Positions 16,751-25,571 of a stretch of DNA of 64,000 nucleotides are shown here, one piece after another. The notes beneath the pieces were generated by a model. It was not told where the DNA came from and made no database searches. It was given only the letters and a program-made list of their open reading frames with translations. Within the stretch, counting starts at the first letter, position 1. Each line of letters begins with the position of its first letter. The position numbers and the translations under genes were made by a program. Origin of the DNA: Oscillospiraceae bacterium (GTDB lineage Bacteria > Bacillota > Clostridia > Oscillospirales > Oscillospiraceae); NCBI GenBank assembly GCA_020025305.1, contig JAHHSG010000009.1:28829-92828 (forward strand). The letters run 5' to 3'.

Positions 16751-16783
16751 AAACGGCGGCTGATTGCAGCCGCCGTTTTTTTT
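16751..16783 (+). terminator. Partial terminator/attenuator between pstS and pstC
   Basis: Arms AAACGGCGGCTG and CAGCCGCCGTTT with an ATTG loop, followed by eight T in all. As there is no new promoter visible before pstC, it probably acts as a leaky terminator that keeps the binding protein in excess over the membrane subunits. Confidence 0.85.
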
Positions 16784-16804
16784 GACAAGAAAGGAACTTA
16801 TAGA

Positions 16805-17674
16805 ATGAAACACAAAAAGCAGCTTTTAGAAACCGTAATCCACGGCGTGTTTCTCATTCTCGGTCTGATTACGGTGGGCTGTGTCCTTCTCATTACTGTA
16901 TATCTGATTTTATCCGGTATTCCGGCCATCCGCAAAATCGGACTGCTTGACTTTTTATTGGGAGACACCTGGGCATCTACTGCGGCGGAACCCGCCTTTG
17001 GTATTTTGCCCTTTATTCTTACCAGCATCTACGGTACTGCCGGTGCTATCCTGCTCGGCGTTCCCATTGGCTTCCTGACGGCGGTTTACTTAGCGAAAAT
17101 GGCGCCGTCCACCATTAGAAATGTGGTATCCTCCGCCGTCAGTCTGCTGGCGGGAATCCCCTCGGTGGTATATGGTCTGGTGGGCATGATGGTACTGGTT
17201 CCGGCCATTCGCACCCTGTTCCACATCCCGGACGGTGCCAGTCTGCTGGCCGCGATCGTGGTACTGGGCATTATGATTCTGCCCTCCATCATCAATGTTT
17301 CCATCACAGCGCTGGAAGCCGTTCCGAAAGAGTACGAGGATGCATCCCTTGCACTGGGCGCAACACCGGTGGAAACCTATTTCAAAGTCTCTGTCCCCGC
17401 CGCCAAAAGCGGAATCGCCGCAGCGGTGGTTCTGGGTGTAGGCCGCGCCATCGGTGAGGCCATGGCCGTAATGATGGTGGCGGGTAATGCGCCAAATATG
17501 CCCTCACTCTTTCAAAGCGTCCGTTTTCTCACCACGGCGGTTGCCAGCGAAATGTCCTATTCCGACGGCTTGCAGCGGCAGGCACTTTTCTCCATTGCGC
17601 TGGTATTGTTCTTGTTTATCATGCTCATTAACGCTACGCTCAATTTCTTTTTAAAACGCTCGAAGGAGGGATAA
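16805..17674 (+). CDS. pstC: Phosphate ABC transporter permease PstC
   Basis: A 289-residue ABC permease with about six membrane helices, the PstC-specific start of a long first helix (VFLILGLITVGCVLLITVYL) and the LSGIPAIRKIG loop, and the cytoplasmic EAA-type loop ALEAVPKEYEDASLALGATPVE near residues 170-190 that couples to PstB. With PstA it forms the phosphate channel in the cytoplasmic membrane. Separated from pstA by two bases. Confidence 0.95.
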   Translation: MKHKKQLLETVIHGVFLILGLITVGCVLLITVYLILSGIPAIRKIGLLDFLLGDTWASTAAEPAFGILPFILTSIYGTAGAILLGVPIGFLTAVYLAKMAPSTIRNVVSSAVSLLAGIPSVVYGLVGMMVLVPAIRTLFHIPDGASLLAAIVVLGIMILPSIINVSITALEAVPKEYEDASLALGATPVETYFKVSVPAAKSGIAAAVVLGVGRAIGEAMAVMMVAGNAPNMPSLFQSVRFLTTAVASEMSYSDGLQRQALFSIALVLFLFIMLINATLNFFLKRSKEG

Positions 17675-17676
17675 GC

Positions 17677-18540
17677 ATGGAGAAACATCAGATTTCCCGA
17701 AAACGAAAAACTTATATTATCGTAATGAAATCCCTCATGGGGGTCTCCGCTGCCCTTACCTGCGCTCTTGTACTGTTCCTGGCCATTTATGTGCTGGCAA
17801 AAGGCATTCCCCATATCACCTGGACACTGATCTCCACAGCGCCCAGCTACTTAACGGAAAATATTGGAATTTTACCGGACATTCTAAACACGATTTATCT
17901 CATTTTCGCCACGCTGCTCCTGGTCATTCCCTTAGGCGCCGGCGCCGCCATCTATCTGACGGAATACGCACAAAATAAGCGTCTGGTGTCTGTGATCGAA
18001 TATGCGGCCGAGACCCTTTCCGGAATTCCCTCCATCATCTACGGTCTGGTGGGAATGCTGTTTTTCTGCCAATTTCTCAAAATGCAGACCTCTCTTCTGG
18101 CAGGTGCCTTGACGTTGGTGATCATGAATCTGCCTACTATTATGCGAACCACACAGGAAAGCCTCAAAACCGTGCCCCAGAGCTACCGGGAAGGTGCTTT
18201 CGGCCTTGGCGCGGGAAAATGGCGGGTCATTCGCACCGTGGTGCTGCCGGGCTGTATCGATGGTATTGTCACAGGCTGCATTCTTTCTGTGGGCCGCATT
18301 TTGGGCGAGTCCGCTGCACTGCTCTTTACCGCAGGCTGTGCCCATGTGCTCAACGGCTTTTTTGATGCACTGGGTAACGCAGGCGCTTCTTTGACGGTTG
18401 CCCTCTATTTTTACGCAAAAGAGCAGGGAGAGTTTGGTGTCGCCTTTGCTATTGCTGCGATTTTGATGATACTGACTCTGCTCATCAATTTGCTGGCCGA
18501 TTTGGTTGGCCGGTATTTTAAGAAAAGGAGAAGTCTATGA
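17677..18540 (+). CDS. pstA: Phosphate ABC transporter permease PstA
   Basis: A 287-residue ABC permease, partner of PstC. It shows six hydrophobic segments, the SGIPSIIYGLVGMLFF segment typical of PstA and the coupling loop QESLKTVPQSYREGAFGLGA. GGAGG of the ribosome binding site overlaps the pstC stop region, and its own stop overlaps the pstB start (ATGA), so translation of pstC, pstA and pstB is coupled. Confidence 0.95.
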   Translation: MEKHQISRKRKTYIIVMKSLMGVSAALTCALVLFLAIYVLAKGIPHITWTLISTAPSYLTENIGILPDILNTIYLIFATLLLVIPLGAGAAIYLTEYAQNKRLVSVIEYAAETLSGIPSIIYGLVGMLFFCQFLKMQTSLLAGALTLVIMNLPTIMRTTQESLKTVPQSYREGAFGLGAGKWRVIRTVVLPGCIDGIVTGCILSVGRILGESAALLFTAGCAHVLNGFFDALGNAGASLTVALYFYAKEQGEFGVAFAIAAILMILTLLINLLADLVGRYFKKRRSL

Positions 18541-19292
18541 GTGACATTATTACCGTACAAGATTTAAACCTATGGTATGGCAGCACCCAAGCGCTGCACC
18601 ATATTAACATGAATATTCCCGACAAGAGCATTACGGCGCTGATCGGACCGTCCGGCTGCGGCAAGTCCACCTTTTTAAAAACACTCAACCGTATGAACGA
18701 TCTCATCACCGGCGTTAAAATCACAGGGCAGGTTTTCTACAACGGCAGCGATATCTTTGCCCCGTCTGTGGATGTCAATCTGCTGCGCAAGGAAATCGGT
18801 ATGGTATTTCAAAAGCCCAATCCCTTTCCGATGAGCATCTATGACAATGTGGCCTATGGACCCCGAACCCACGGAATCACCAGCCGCATCCAGCTGGACG
18901 AAATCGTGGAGCGTTCCCTGCGGGATGCCGCTATCTGGGACGAGGTGAAAGACCGGCTGAAGAAAAACGCTTTGGGTCTTTCCGGCGGCCAGCAGCAGCG
19001 TTTATGTATCGCCCGCGCCCTGGCTGTAGAGCCGGAAGTCCTGCTGATGGATGAGCCCACCAGCGCTTTGGACCCCATTTCTACCTCCAAAATCGAGGAA
19101 CTGGCCATCCAGCTGAAGGAAAAATACACCATCATCATTGTAACCCACAATATGCAGCAGGCCGTCCGCATTTCCGACCAAACCGCCTTTTTCCTTCTGG
19201 GAGAGCTGGTGGAATATGGCAACACAGAACAGCTGTTCTCCCAGCCGACGGATCAACGGACAGAGGATTACATCACCGGGAGGTTTGGATAA
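18537..19292 (+). CDS. pstB: Phosphate ABC transporter ATP-binding protein PstB
   Basis: A 251-residue ABC ATPase. Walker A GPSGCGKST (residues 37-45), PstB-specific KTLNRMNDL after it, Q-loop VFQKPNPFPMSIYDNVAYG, signature LSGGQQQRL, Walker B LLMDEPTSALD and the switch His in VTHNM are all present. It powers phosphate import through PstCA. The start overlaps pstA and the stop overlaps phoU by one base. Confidence 0.98.
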   Translation: MSDIITVQDLNLWYGSTQALHHINMNIPDKSITALIGPSGCGKSTFLKTLNRMNDLITGVKITGQVFYNGSDIFAPSVDVNLLRKEIGMVFQKPNPFPMSIYDNVAYGPRTHGITSRIQLDEIVERSLRDAAIWDEVKDRLKKNALGLSGGQQQRLCIARALAVEPEVLLMDEPTSALDPISTSKIEELAIQLKEKYTIIIVTHNMQQAVRISDQTAFFLLGELVEYGNTEQLFSQPTDQRTEDYITGRFG

Positions 19293-19942
19293 TGAGAAGT
19301 CGTTTTGATGAGCAGCTTGCCCTTTTAAATCGGGAATTGACCACCATGGGTGCTCTTTGCGAAGAATCCATTGCACTGGTGGCCAAAGCCCTTTCCGACA
19401 ATGACAAGGAGCTGGCAAAGAAGGTAATCCCCTTGGATCATGAAATTGATCAGATGGAGCGGGACATTGAGGCACTATGCCTGAAGCTTCTCTTACAGCA
19501 GCAGCCGGTAGCCCGGGATCTGCGCCAGATTTCCGCCGCACTGAAAATGATCACGGACATGGAGCGCATTGGCGATCAGGCGGAGGACATTGCCGAGATC
19601 ATTCTCTCTCTGGATGGACATACCGGGTCTGTCCATACGCAAATTTACGAAATGGCCAAGGCCACCAGTAAAATGGTCACAGACAGCGTGGATGCCTATG
19701 TAAAGAAGGATCTGGCCCTGACAAACGCTGTCATTGACTACGATGACATTGTGGACAATTGCTTCAATCATGTTAAAAACGACTTGATTCAAGTCATTGC
19801 CCAAGATCCCACTGAGGGCGAATATGCGCCGGATCTGCTGATGATTGCCAAATACTTTGAACGCATTGGCGACCATGCCACCAACATTGCAGAATGGGTA
19901 TATTTCTCCATCTCCGGACAGCACATCGGCGAAACCTATTGA
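19292..19942 (+). CDS. phoU: Phosphate signalling protein PhoU
   Basis: A 216-residue all-helical protein with two PhoU repeats, each with the metal-binding E/DxxxD pattern (DMERIGDQAEDIAE and YFERIGDHATNIAEW). PhoU links the state of the PstSCAB transporter to the PhoR kinase and dampens phosphate-starvation signalling and uptake. Its ATG overlaps the pstB stop. It ends the pst operon; about 460 bases separate it from the phoP start. Confidence 0.96.
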   Translation: MRSRFDEQLALLNRELTTMGALCEESIALVAKALSDNDKELAKKVIPLDHEIDQMERDIEALCLKLLLQQQPVARDLRQISAALKMITDMERIGDQAEDIAEIILSLDGHTGSVHTQIYEMAKATSKMVTDSVDAYVKKDLALTNAVIDYDDIVDNCFNHVKNDLIQVIAQDPTEGEYAPDLLMIAKYFERIGDHATNIAEWVYFSISGQHIGETY

Positions 19943-20405
19943 GAAACGTCAGCCAACGCAGTATAATATAATCCTATCACTGCTGTGAAGGGATACGATT
20001 TTATACAGCTGGCTGATGATTTCTCCTTTATCATCCGGCTGACCGCGTTTCTTACAAAAGGCGGGCTTAACAATATCAACTCCCATGCAGCAACAGCAGT
20101 ACACACCTTTGTGGTACTGCTGTTGTCCTAGTTGCAGGTGTTTGCAGCTGACACTGCCCTAAGCATCCCCCACGTTCCCTCTTATCCGAGAACTGCTCCA
20201 TGGCAGCCTTTGTGTCTGCGTGGTGCATGGCACTGCTGAAGATATGCCGGCTGCGCCAAAAGAGGGAGAAACTCCTGCTGCCGCTATGGCGGCTGACCTT
20301 TACGAATATTTAACAAAGCATGATCGAAAATTTTAAAAGGATACCGTATGATATCAAAGGAGAATGAATATCTTACCGATTCCAGAGGAAAGAAGTGATC
20401 CTAAA
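19943..20405 (+). other. Intergenic region phoU-phoP with a long hairpin and possible gene remnant
   Basis: No convincing gene. A 48-codon GTG-initiated frame starts at about 20001-20010 upstream-free of a ribosome binding site and ends at the TAG near 20130; it reads as mixed hydrophobic sequence (SFIIRLTAFLTKGGLNN) that I do not recognise and may be a remnant. Arms CAACAGCAGTAC (20091) and GTACTGCTGTTG (20114) form a 12-bp stem extendable by CAC/GTG, without a U-run. A weak promoter (TCGAAA-17-TATGAT, -10 at 20347) precedes phoP. Confidence 0.45.
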
Positions 20406-21080
20406 ATGATTTTTTGTGTAGAAGATGATCGTGGAATCCGTGACTTGATGCTGTATACGCTGAACGCTGCCGGATTTGAGGCCAAAGGCTTTGGGGACAG
20501 CAGCAGCTTTTTTGAGGCGCTGAAAACCGAAACGCCTCAGCTTGTCATGCTGGACATTATGCTGCCCGGGGAGGACGGCATTTCCATTTTGAAACGGCTA
20601 CGCAGCAGTGCCGTCACGGCGGATGTTCCTATTATTATGGCGACTGCCAAAGGGACAGAGTACGACAAGGTGATCGGTTTGGATCTGGGGGCTGACGACT
20701 ATCTGGCAAAGCCTTTCGGTATGATGGAGATGGTCTCCCGTGTAAAAGCGGTGCTGCGCCGCACAGAGCCCAAGAATACCGCCAAAGTCCTGCAAGTGGG
20801 GGACTTGACTCTCAACACAGGCGAACATACCGTTTCCGTACGCGGTGCACGGGTACAGCTCACCCTGAAAGAATATGAGCTGTTAAAAAAATTCATGGAA
20901 AACCTGGGCAGAGTATTCAGCCGTGAGCAGCTTCTCCAGAGCATTTGGGGCACGGACTATATTGGCGAGACACGAACTGTGGATGTCCACATCGGTACCC
21001 TGCGCACGAAGCTGGGCGATTGCGGCGATTACATAGCCACCGTCCGCGGTGTGGGTTATCGGATGGAGGCGTGGGTATGA
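20406..21080 (+). CDS. phoP: Response regulator PhoP/PhoB (OmpR family)
   Basis: A 224-residue two-component regulator: receiver domain with acidic pocket EDD near the N-terminus, phospho-acceptor Asp in MLDIMLPGEDG, the ATAKG switch and conserved Lys in DYLAKPFG; then an OmpR-type winged-helix domain (LTLKEYELLKKFMENLGRVFSREQLL, RTVDVHIGTLRTKLG). I placed the start at the ATG giving MIFCVEDDRG, the normal family length; an ATG at 20364 is in frame but its AAAGGAG is only a base or two away. Next to pst and phoU, phosphate control is the likely role. The stop overlaps the kinase gene (ATGA). Confidence 0.92.
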   Translation: MIFCVEDDRGIRDLMLYTLNAAGFEAKGFGDSSSFFEALKTETPQLVMLDIMLPGEDGISILKRLRSSAVTADVPIIMATAKGTEYDKVIGLDLGADDYLAKPFGMMEMVSRVKAVLRRTEPKNTAKVLQVGDLTLNTGEHTVSVRGARVQLTLKEYELLKKFMENLGRVFSREQLLQSIWGTDYIGETRTVDVHIGTLRTKLGDCGDYIATVRGVGYRMEAWV

Positions 21081-22750
21081 CAAAGCGCATCCTGCACTCT
21101 ATTTTTGTTGTAGCCATCAGCGTTTTTCTCGCCTCCGTGCTGCTATTTATGGGTGTGCTTTTTGATTATTTTTCCGACGTGCAGCAGTCACAGCTGAAAA
21201 TGCAGACCAATCTTGCCGCACAGGGCGTGAGCCTTGAGGGCAGCAATTATTTCAACGGACTGGACCCCCAAAATTATCGCATTACATGGATTAATGACGA
21301 TGGCACCGTACTCTATGACAGTAAATCCAATTCCAGCGAAATGGAAAACCATTTGGAGCGCGAAGAGGTCAAAGAGGCGCTGGCCCAAGGAACCGGCGAA
21401 AGCGTGCGCTATTCCAAAACCCTGCTCCAGCGCTCTCTTTACTGCGCCCAGCGATTGTCTGACGGAACCGTGATCCGGCTTTCGGTGGGGCAAAATGCGC
21501 CGCTCACGCTGCTGCTGGGCATGATGCAGCCTCTTTTGATCATCTTCGCTGTGGCCTTAGTGCTTTCTCTTGTGCTGGCTTCCCGGCTGTCCAAGAAAAT
21601 TGTACAGCCCCTCAACGAATTAAATCTGGATGACCCCCTCAGCAATGACGGATATGACGAACTCTCGCCCCTGCTGCGCCGCATCAGTGTGCAGCAGCGC
21701 CAAATTAAGCAGCAAAGCGATGCCTTGCAGCAAAAGCAGAAAGAATTTGAAGCGGTGACAACGGACATGACCGAGGGCATTGTGCTGCTTAATAGCCAGC
21801 GCATCATTCTGAGTATCAATCCCGCCGCCCAGCGGCTTTTTGACACAGATGCCTCTTGTGTGGGAAAACTTCTTCTGTCGGTCAACCGCAAAGCGGAGTT
21901 GCAGGAACTGCTCATGAAAGCCGACAACGGCACCCACGTAGAAAAGGTCATAGAGCTGCGGGGCAGAAAGTATCAGATGGATGCCAGCCCCATTCTCTCG
22001 GACGGCCAGGTGTCCGGCATGGTACTTCTGCTGCTGGATGTGACAGAAAAGGAAAAAGCGGAGCAGCTGCGCCGGGAATTTACCGCCAATGTCTCCCACG
22101 AGCTAAAGACACCGCTCCACACCATTTCCGGCTGCGCAGAACTTCTGTCTAACGGCTTGGTCAAGCAGGAGGACGTGGGAAAATTCTCCGCACAGATCTA
22201 CACGGACGCCCAACGAATGATACATTTAGTAGAGGATATTCTCAAGCTCTCCCATCTGGATGAGGGGGCAGAGGACATGAAGCGGGAAGAAACAGATCTA
22301 TATGCTTTGGCTAAGGAAACCGTGGGCAGCCTGATGCCGGTAGCAGAGGCCGCGCATGTCAAACTCACCTTGGACGGAGAAGTGGCCGCACTTTACGGCA
22401 TTCCACAGCTCCTGCAGGGCATTCTTTACAACCTCTGCGACAATGCCATCAAGTATAATCGCCCGGGAGGCAGCGTTGCCGTGTCCGTAAAAAACGAGGG
22501 GCAGGCTGTTCGCCTAACCGTAGCCGATACGGGCATCGGTATTCCCCCAGAGCACCAAGAGCGTATTTTTGAACGCTTTTACCGGGTAGACAAGAGCCAT
22601 TCCAAAGCGATCGGCGGCACCGGGCTGGGCCTTTCCATTGTCAAGCATGCTGCGAGACTTCACAATGCTGCCATTGCCTTGCAGAGTGAACCGGATAAGG
22701 GAACCTGTTTCACTATTACCTTTCCCACAAATTACCACGGCATGGAGTAA
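21077..22750 (+). CDS. phoR: Sensor histidine kinase PhoR
   Basis: A 557-residue membrane kinase: TM1 near residues 8-30, an extracytoplasmic part, TM2 (LLGMMQPLLIIFAVALVLSLVL) near 143-170, a PAS domain (TDMTEGIVLLNSQRIILSINPAAQRLF), then HisKA with the phospho-acceptor His341 in NVSHELKTPLH, and the HATPase domain with DNAIKYN, DTGIGIP, and GTGLGLSIV. It senses phosphate status through PstSCAB-PhoU and phosphorylates PhoP. Frames can be read 44 codons further upstream inside phoP, but ATG at 21077 overlaps the phoP stop in the usual ATGA way. Confidence 0.94.
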   Translation: MTKRILHSIFVVAISVFLASVLLFMGVLFDYFSDVQQSQLKMQTNLAAQGVSLEGSNYFNGLDPQNYRITWINDDGTVLYDSKSNSSEMENHLEREEVKEALAQGTGESVRYSKTLLQRSLYCAQRLSDGTVIRLSVGQNAPLTLLLGMMQPLLIIFAVALVLSLVLASRLSKKIVQPLNELNLDDPLSNDGYDELSPLLRRISVQQRQIKQQSDALQQKQKEFEAVTTDMTEGIVLLNSQRIILSINPAAQRLFDTDASCVGKLLLSVNRKAELQELLMKADNGTHVEKVIELRGRKYQMDASPILSDGQVSGMVLLLLDVTEKEKAEQLRREFTANVSHELKTPLHTISGCAELLSNGLVKQEDVGKFSAQIYTDAQRMIHLVEDILKLSHLDEGAEDMKREETDLYALAKETVGSLMPVAEAAHVKLTLDGEVAALYGIPQLLQGILYNLCDNAIKYNRPGGSVAVSVKNEGQAVRLTVADTGIGIPPEHQERIFERFYRVDKSHSKAIGGTGLGLSIVKHAARLHNAAIALQSEPDKGTCFTITFPTNYHGME

Positions 22751-23065
22751 TAGAGCCCCTGCCCCGGGGAAATATCCCTTCCCAATGCACTTACCTAAAA
22801 AGCCCACCATATGAAGTGAGCAGGTGCAGTAAAATGAACAACGACAAAAGCCCCCCTTATGTAGGATAATAGAACTACATAGGGGGCTTTGCTATATGCA
22901 AGTAAAAATACACAGATTTAAAAACAGCGGCAGCTAAAATGGTTGCTATTGCCTGCCCCCTGCGTTCTTTGTTCTATCCGCACAAATAGGTCTGCCTTTT
23001 GGCAGAGGGGTTTCCCTCGTACAGAGCAGAGGCAGGCCCATCCGTACAAATACAGCGCTTGCAGC
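22751..23065. other. Intergenic region after phoR
   Basis: Apart from the phoR terminator no gene or RNA is recognised between phoR and the convergent fatty acid carrier gene. The stretch 22920-23065 is unremarkable; no frame with a ribosome binding site is visible. Confidence 0.5.
22847..22892 (+). terminator. Terminator after phoR
   Basis: Outer arms AAAGCCCCC/GGGGGCTTT and inner TATGTAG/CTACATA with a bulged C and a 10-base loop, then TTTGCT. It lies about 100 bases after the phoR stop. Confidence 0.75.
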
Positions 23066-23101
23066 CACAAAAAACAGGACCGAGATTTCTCGGTCCTGTT
23101 T
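23066..23101 (-). terminator. Terminator of the short-chain fatty acid carrier gene
   Basis: Perfect 13-bp arms AACAGGACCGAGA and TCTCGGTCCTGTT with a two-base loop; on the minus strand a run of T follows. Confidence 0.9.
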
Positions 23102-23120
23102 ATGTATGAGGTTTTTAAGC

Positions 23121-24500
23121 TTAGAACCACATGGCCCAGGCGAGGAAGCCCAAGCAGGCCACCACACCGGTGAACAGCAGCACGATCACCAGATAGCCCA
23201 TGATGTTCTTGGCGGACAGCTTGGCCACACCCAGAGCAGGCAGAGCCCAGAAGGGCTGGATCATGTTGGTCCACTGGTCACCCCAAGCAATGGCCATAGC
23301 GGCACGGCCGGCATCGATCCCCATCTCTTGGGCAGCGGGCATCACGATGGGGCCCTGCACCGCCCACTGGCCGCCGCCGGAAGGAACGAAGAAGTTCACG
23401 ATACCGGCAGACAGGAAGGTGAGCATGGGGAAGGTCACGTCGTTGGAGACGTTAACAAAGAAGTCGGAAACAATGGAGGCCAGAGACACGCCGTCGGCAT
23501 TGCCAGCGGTCATCATGCCCATGATACCGGCATAGAAGGGGAACTGCAGCAGGATGCCTGCGGCACCGGCAGCAGCCTCGCCGATGGCATCCACATAGCG
23601 GCGCAGATTGCCGTGGAGCAGGATACCGAGGAACATGAAGATGAAGTTCACGATGTTCAGGTCCAGAGCACCGGCGACGTTCTTGCCGGCCTTGACCACG
23701 GTATAGAAGTAATACACGATGTATGCAAAACCTGCAATCACCACCAGCAGCCACAGAATCTTAGAGTGCTCCAGCTTCTCAGCGGGCGTGTTGATCTCGT
23801 AGACCTTCTCCTCCTCATCCTGCAGCAGGGTGGGGTCGATGGTGATGGTGTGCTCCTTGTCGGGATGCATGGCATAGTTCACCAGGGGCATCAGGATCAG
23901 GATCACGCCCACCATGATGAGGTTCACAGGGTGGAAGATGGTATCGGTGGTAGCAGCCTGGAAGGTTGCCTCCTGAGCGGTACCCGCAAAAATGGTGTAA
24001 CCGCCGTTGAGCTGCAGGGGGATGGAACCGGACAGGCCGGCGTGCCAGATCACAAAGCCGGAGTAGGCAGAAGCGATCAGCAGGGGATAGTCAACGGTGG
24101 GAACGCGCTTGGCCACTTCCTTAGCCAACAGAGCGCCGGCAATCAGGCCGAAGCCCCAGTTCAGCCAGCAGCAGATCACGGACACGAAGGTGGTGATCAC
24201 GATGGCCTGCATATTGTTGTGCGCCAGACCGGCCAGACCACGCAGCGCCTTCTTGCAGGGCTTGGAAGATGCCATGGCGTTACCCAGCACCAGCACCAGA
24301 GCCATCTGCATGGAGAAGCCCAGCAGGCCCCAGAAGCCCTTTCCATTACCCCACGCATCCAGCAGGGCGATGGGCCCCTGTTGAGTACCCAGCATGGCAG
24401 CAATGAACACGACAAAGCTCAGAATGACTGCAAACAGGAAAGGATCGGGCAGCCATCTGTTGACTACGCGAACGCAGCCGTTGGTGAATTTCTTAAACAC
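23121..24500 (-). CDS. atoE: Short-chain fatty acid carrier, AtoE family
   Basis: A 459-residue membrane protein with about 11-12 hydrophobic segments of the AtoE/TIGR00366 short-chain fatty acid transporter family: NRWLPDPFLFAVILSFVVF at the start, NWGFGLIAGALLAKEVAKR, SGFVIWHAGLSGSIPL, and FFVPSGGGQWAVQGPI near the C-terminus. It probably moves acetoacetate, butyrate or similar acids. The frame extends upstream through 33 codons, but the GTG at 24500 lies nine bases after GAGGAG and begins the conserved region. A promoter at 24623-24651 and a perfect palindrome at 24585-24602 precede it. Confidence 0.88.
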   Translation of the reverse strand: MFKKFTNGCVRVVNRWLPDPFLFAVILSFVVFIAAMLGTQQGPIALLDAWGNGKGFWGLLGFSMQMALVLVLGNAMASSKPCKKALRGLAGLAHNNMQAIVITTFVSVICCWLNWGFGLIAGALLAKEVAKRVPTVDYPLLIASAYSGFVIWHAGLSGSIPLQLNGGYTIFAGTAQEATFQAATTDTIFHPVNLIMVGVILILMPLVNYAMHPDKEHTITIDPTLLQDEEEKVYEINTPAEKLEHSKILWLLVVIAGFAYIVYYFYTVVKAGKNVAGALDLNIVNFIFMFLGILLHGNLRRYVDAIGEAAAGAAGILLQFPFYAGIMGMMTAGNADGVSLASIVSDFFVNVSNDVTFPMLTFLSAGIVNFFVPSGGGQWAVQGPIVMPAAQEMGIDAGRAAMAIAWGDQWTNMIQPFWALPALGVAKLSAKNIMGYLVIVLLFTGVVACLGFLAWAMWF

Positions 24501-24584
24501 AAACACACACTCCTCTTTTTTATTTTTTCTGCGGCGCCACGAACACCACTCGTTTGCGCCGTTTTGGGGATTTCCACCCCATTT

Positions 24585-24602
24585 CTTTTGCATGTGCAAA
24601 AG
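24585..24602. promoter_or_regulatory. Perfect palindrome, candidate operator of the fatty acid carrier gene
   Basis: CTTTTGCA-TG-TGCAAAAG, with 8-bp arms, lies about 15-30 bases downstream of the expected transcription start, a classical repressor position. It could also be a small hairpin in the leader RNA. The binding protein is unknown. Confidence 0.45.
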
Positions 24603-24622
24603 AACTCTTTACCACAGTGTAC

Positions 24623-24651
24623 ATTTTACAATATCTCGCAGGCAAAAACAA
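24623..24651 (-). promoter_or_regulatory. Promoter of the fatty acid carrier gene
   Basis: Minus strand: -35 TTGTTT, 17-base spacer, -10 TAAAAT, leaving a leader of about 115 bases before the GTG start. Confidence 0.5.
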
Positions 24652-24746
24652 ACCGCAATTGTGCCAAAAAATTAACAAAAACCTGTGCACATTTGATAAA
24701 TTATTAACAGCAGGGACTCATACAGCGTGTTTTTTGCCCTTTTTGA

Positions 24747-24777
24747 CGAAAAACAGGCTCTCGTGAGAGAGCCTGTT
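24747..24777 (-). terminator. Terminator of the DUF975 gene
   Basis: Arms AACAGGCTCTC and GAGAGCCTGTT with a four-base loop, followed on the minus strand by TTTTT; it lies 45 bases after the DUF975 stop. Confidence 0.88.
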
Positions 24778-24821
24778 AAATGCTTAACATTTTTTGGTGC
24801 CTGCCGTCCCGCGGGCACTTT

Positions 24822-25571
24822 TTAAAACAGTGGGGCAGTGGGATCCTGCGCGTCCGGGCCGTGGCCGGGCTCCCGTGGAATATAGCCGATGCCGGAGGCA
24901 CGCTTGAGCGCCTCAAAATAGCCTATATCCGTCTGCTCCATATAAGGGCTGATCCAAATAGAGAGAATGCCCATGGTAAGGCCGCAGAGTAAAATCCAGC
25001 CAAAGAAACTCAAATCCAGCACCAAAAGATCCGCTTTATGGTTTGCCGTCTGCAGGCGGGACATCCGCATGGCATTAATGACACCCAGTTCCGGATTTTC
25101 ACACAAATTATATATAGTAAAGCGATACATATAACTCAAAATGATACCGGGAATCATCAGCAGCATCAGACCGACATACACCACGCCTGTCACGCAAATG
25201 GTCGCAAGGATCAGCTTTCCAACCATGGAAAAGCCATCGAAAAGGGTGGTGTACTTCATCTCATAGCCGCGCCGCACACCCAGGTGATAGATTGCCAGAC
25301 CGCCGCCCAGTACCGTGGTGAGCAGCCACACCATCACAGAGGTGAACAGCACCACCACCGGCGAAAAGTCGGGTGCGGTCAAAAAGGAGGGCAGTTTGAC
25401 CCATGGCACGATCCGCTGCACATAGGCGGCAAAGTCATTGGCCACATAGAGATTGATAATATGGATCAACTCCATGAGCACCAAGTAGAGCAGCGTCACC
25501 ACATAGGCCGAAGAACGAGCCGAGCGAACGACTTCCTTGGCCTCCATTTTAATTTGTACACGGTCGAGCAT
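24822..25571 (-). CDS. DUF975 family integral membrane protein
   Basis: A 249-residue protein with about five to six hydrophobic segments and the DUF975 pattern: an AKEVVRSARSSAY start, GGGLAIYHLGVRRG, LFDGFSMVGKLILATI, LLMIPGIILSYMYRFTIYNLCENPELGVINAMRMSRLQT, and GWILLCGLTMGI. Family members are uncharacterised membrane proteins common in Clostridia. The start at 25571 follows GAAGGAG by six bases; an in-frame ATG 13 codons upstream lacks this. The C-terminal YIPREPGHGPDAQDP tail is short and acidic. It stands alone between two terminators or promoters. Function unknown. Confidence 0.85.
   Translation of the reverse strand: MLDRVQIKMEAKEVVRSARSSAYVVTLLYLVLMELIHIINLYVANDFAAYVQRIVPWVKLPSFLTAPDFSPVVVLFTSVMVWLLTTVLGGGLAIYHLGVRRGYEMKYTTLFDGFSMVGKLILATICVTGVVYVGLMLLMIPGIILSYMYRFTIYNLCENPELGVINAMRMSRLQTANHKADLLVLDLSFFGWILLCGLTMGILSIWISPYMEQTDIGYFEALKRASGIGYIPREPGHGPDAQDPTAPLF

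Noticed and set aside
20364..20405. Longer N-terminus for PhoP from ATG 20364
   Set aside because: Ribosome binding site would lie only one or two bases from the start and the added residues are not part of any receiver domain.
24585..24602. Catabolite (CcpA/cre) site before the fatty acid carrier gene
   Set aside because: The palindrome lacks the central CG and the TGNAANCG core of cre, so CcpA binding is not supported.
23106..24707. A 533-codon frame opposite the fatty acid carrier gene
   Set aside because: Low-complexity His/Gln-rich antisense of a clear membrane protein; no ribosome binding site.
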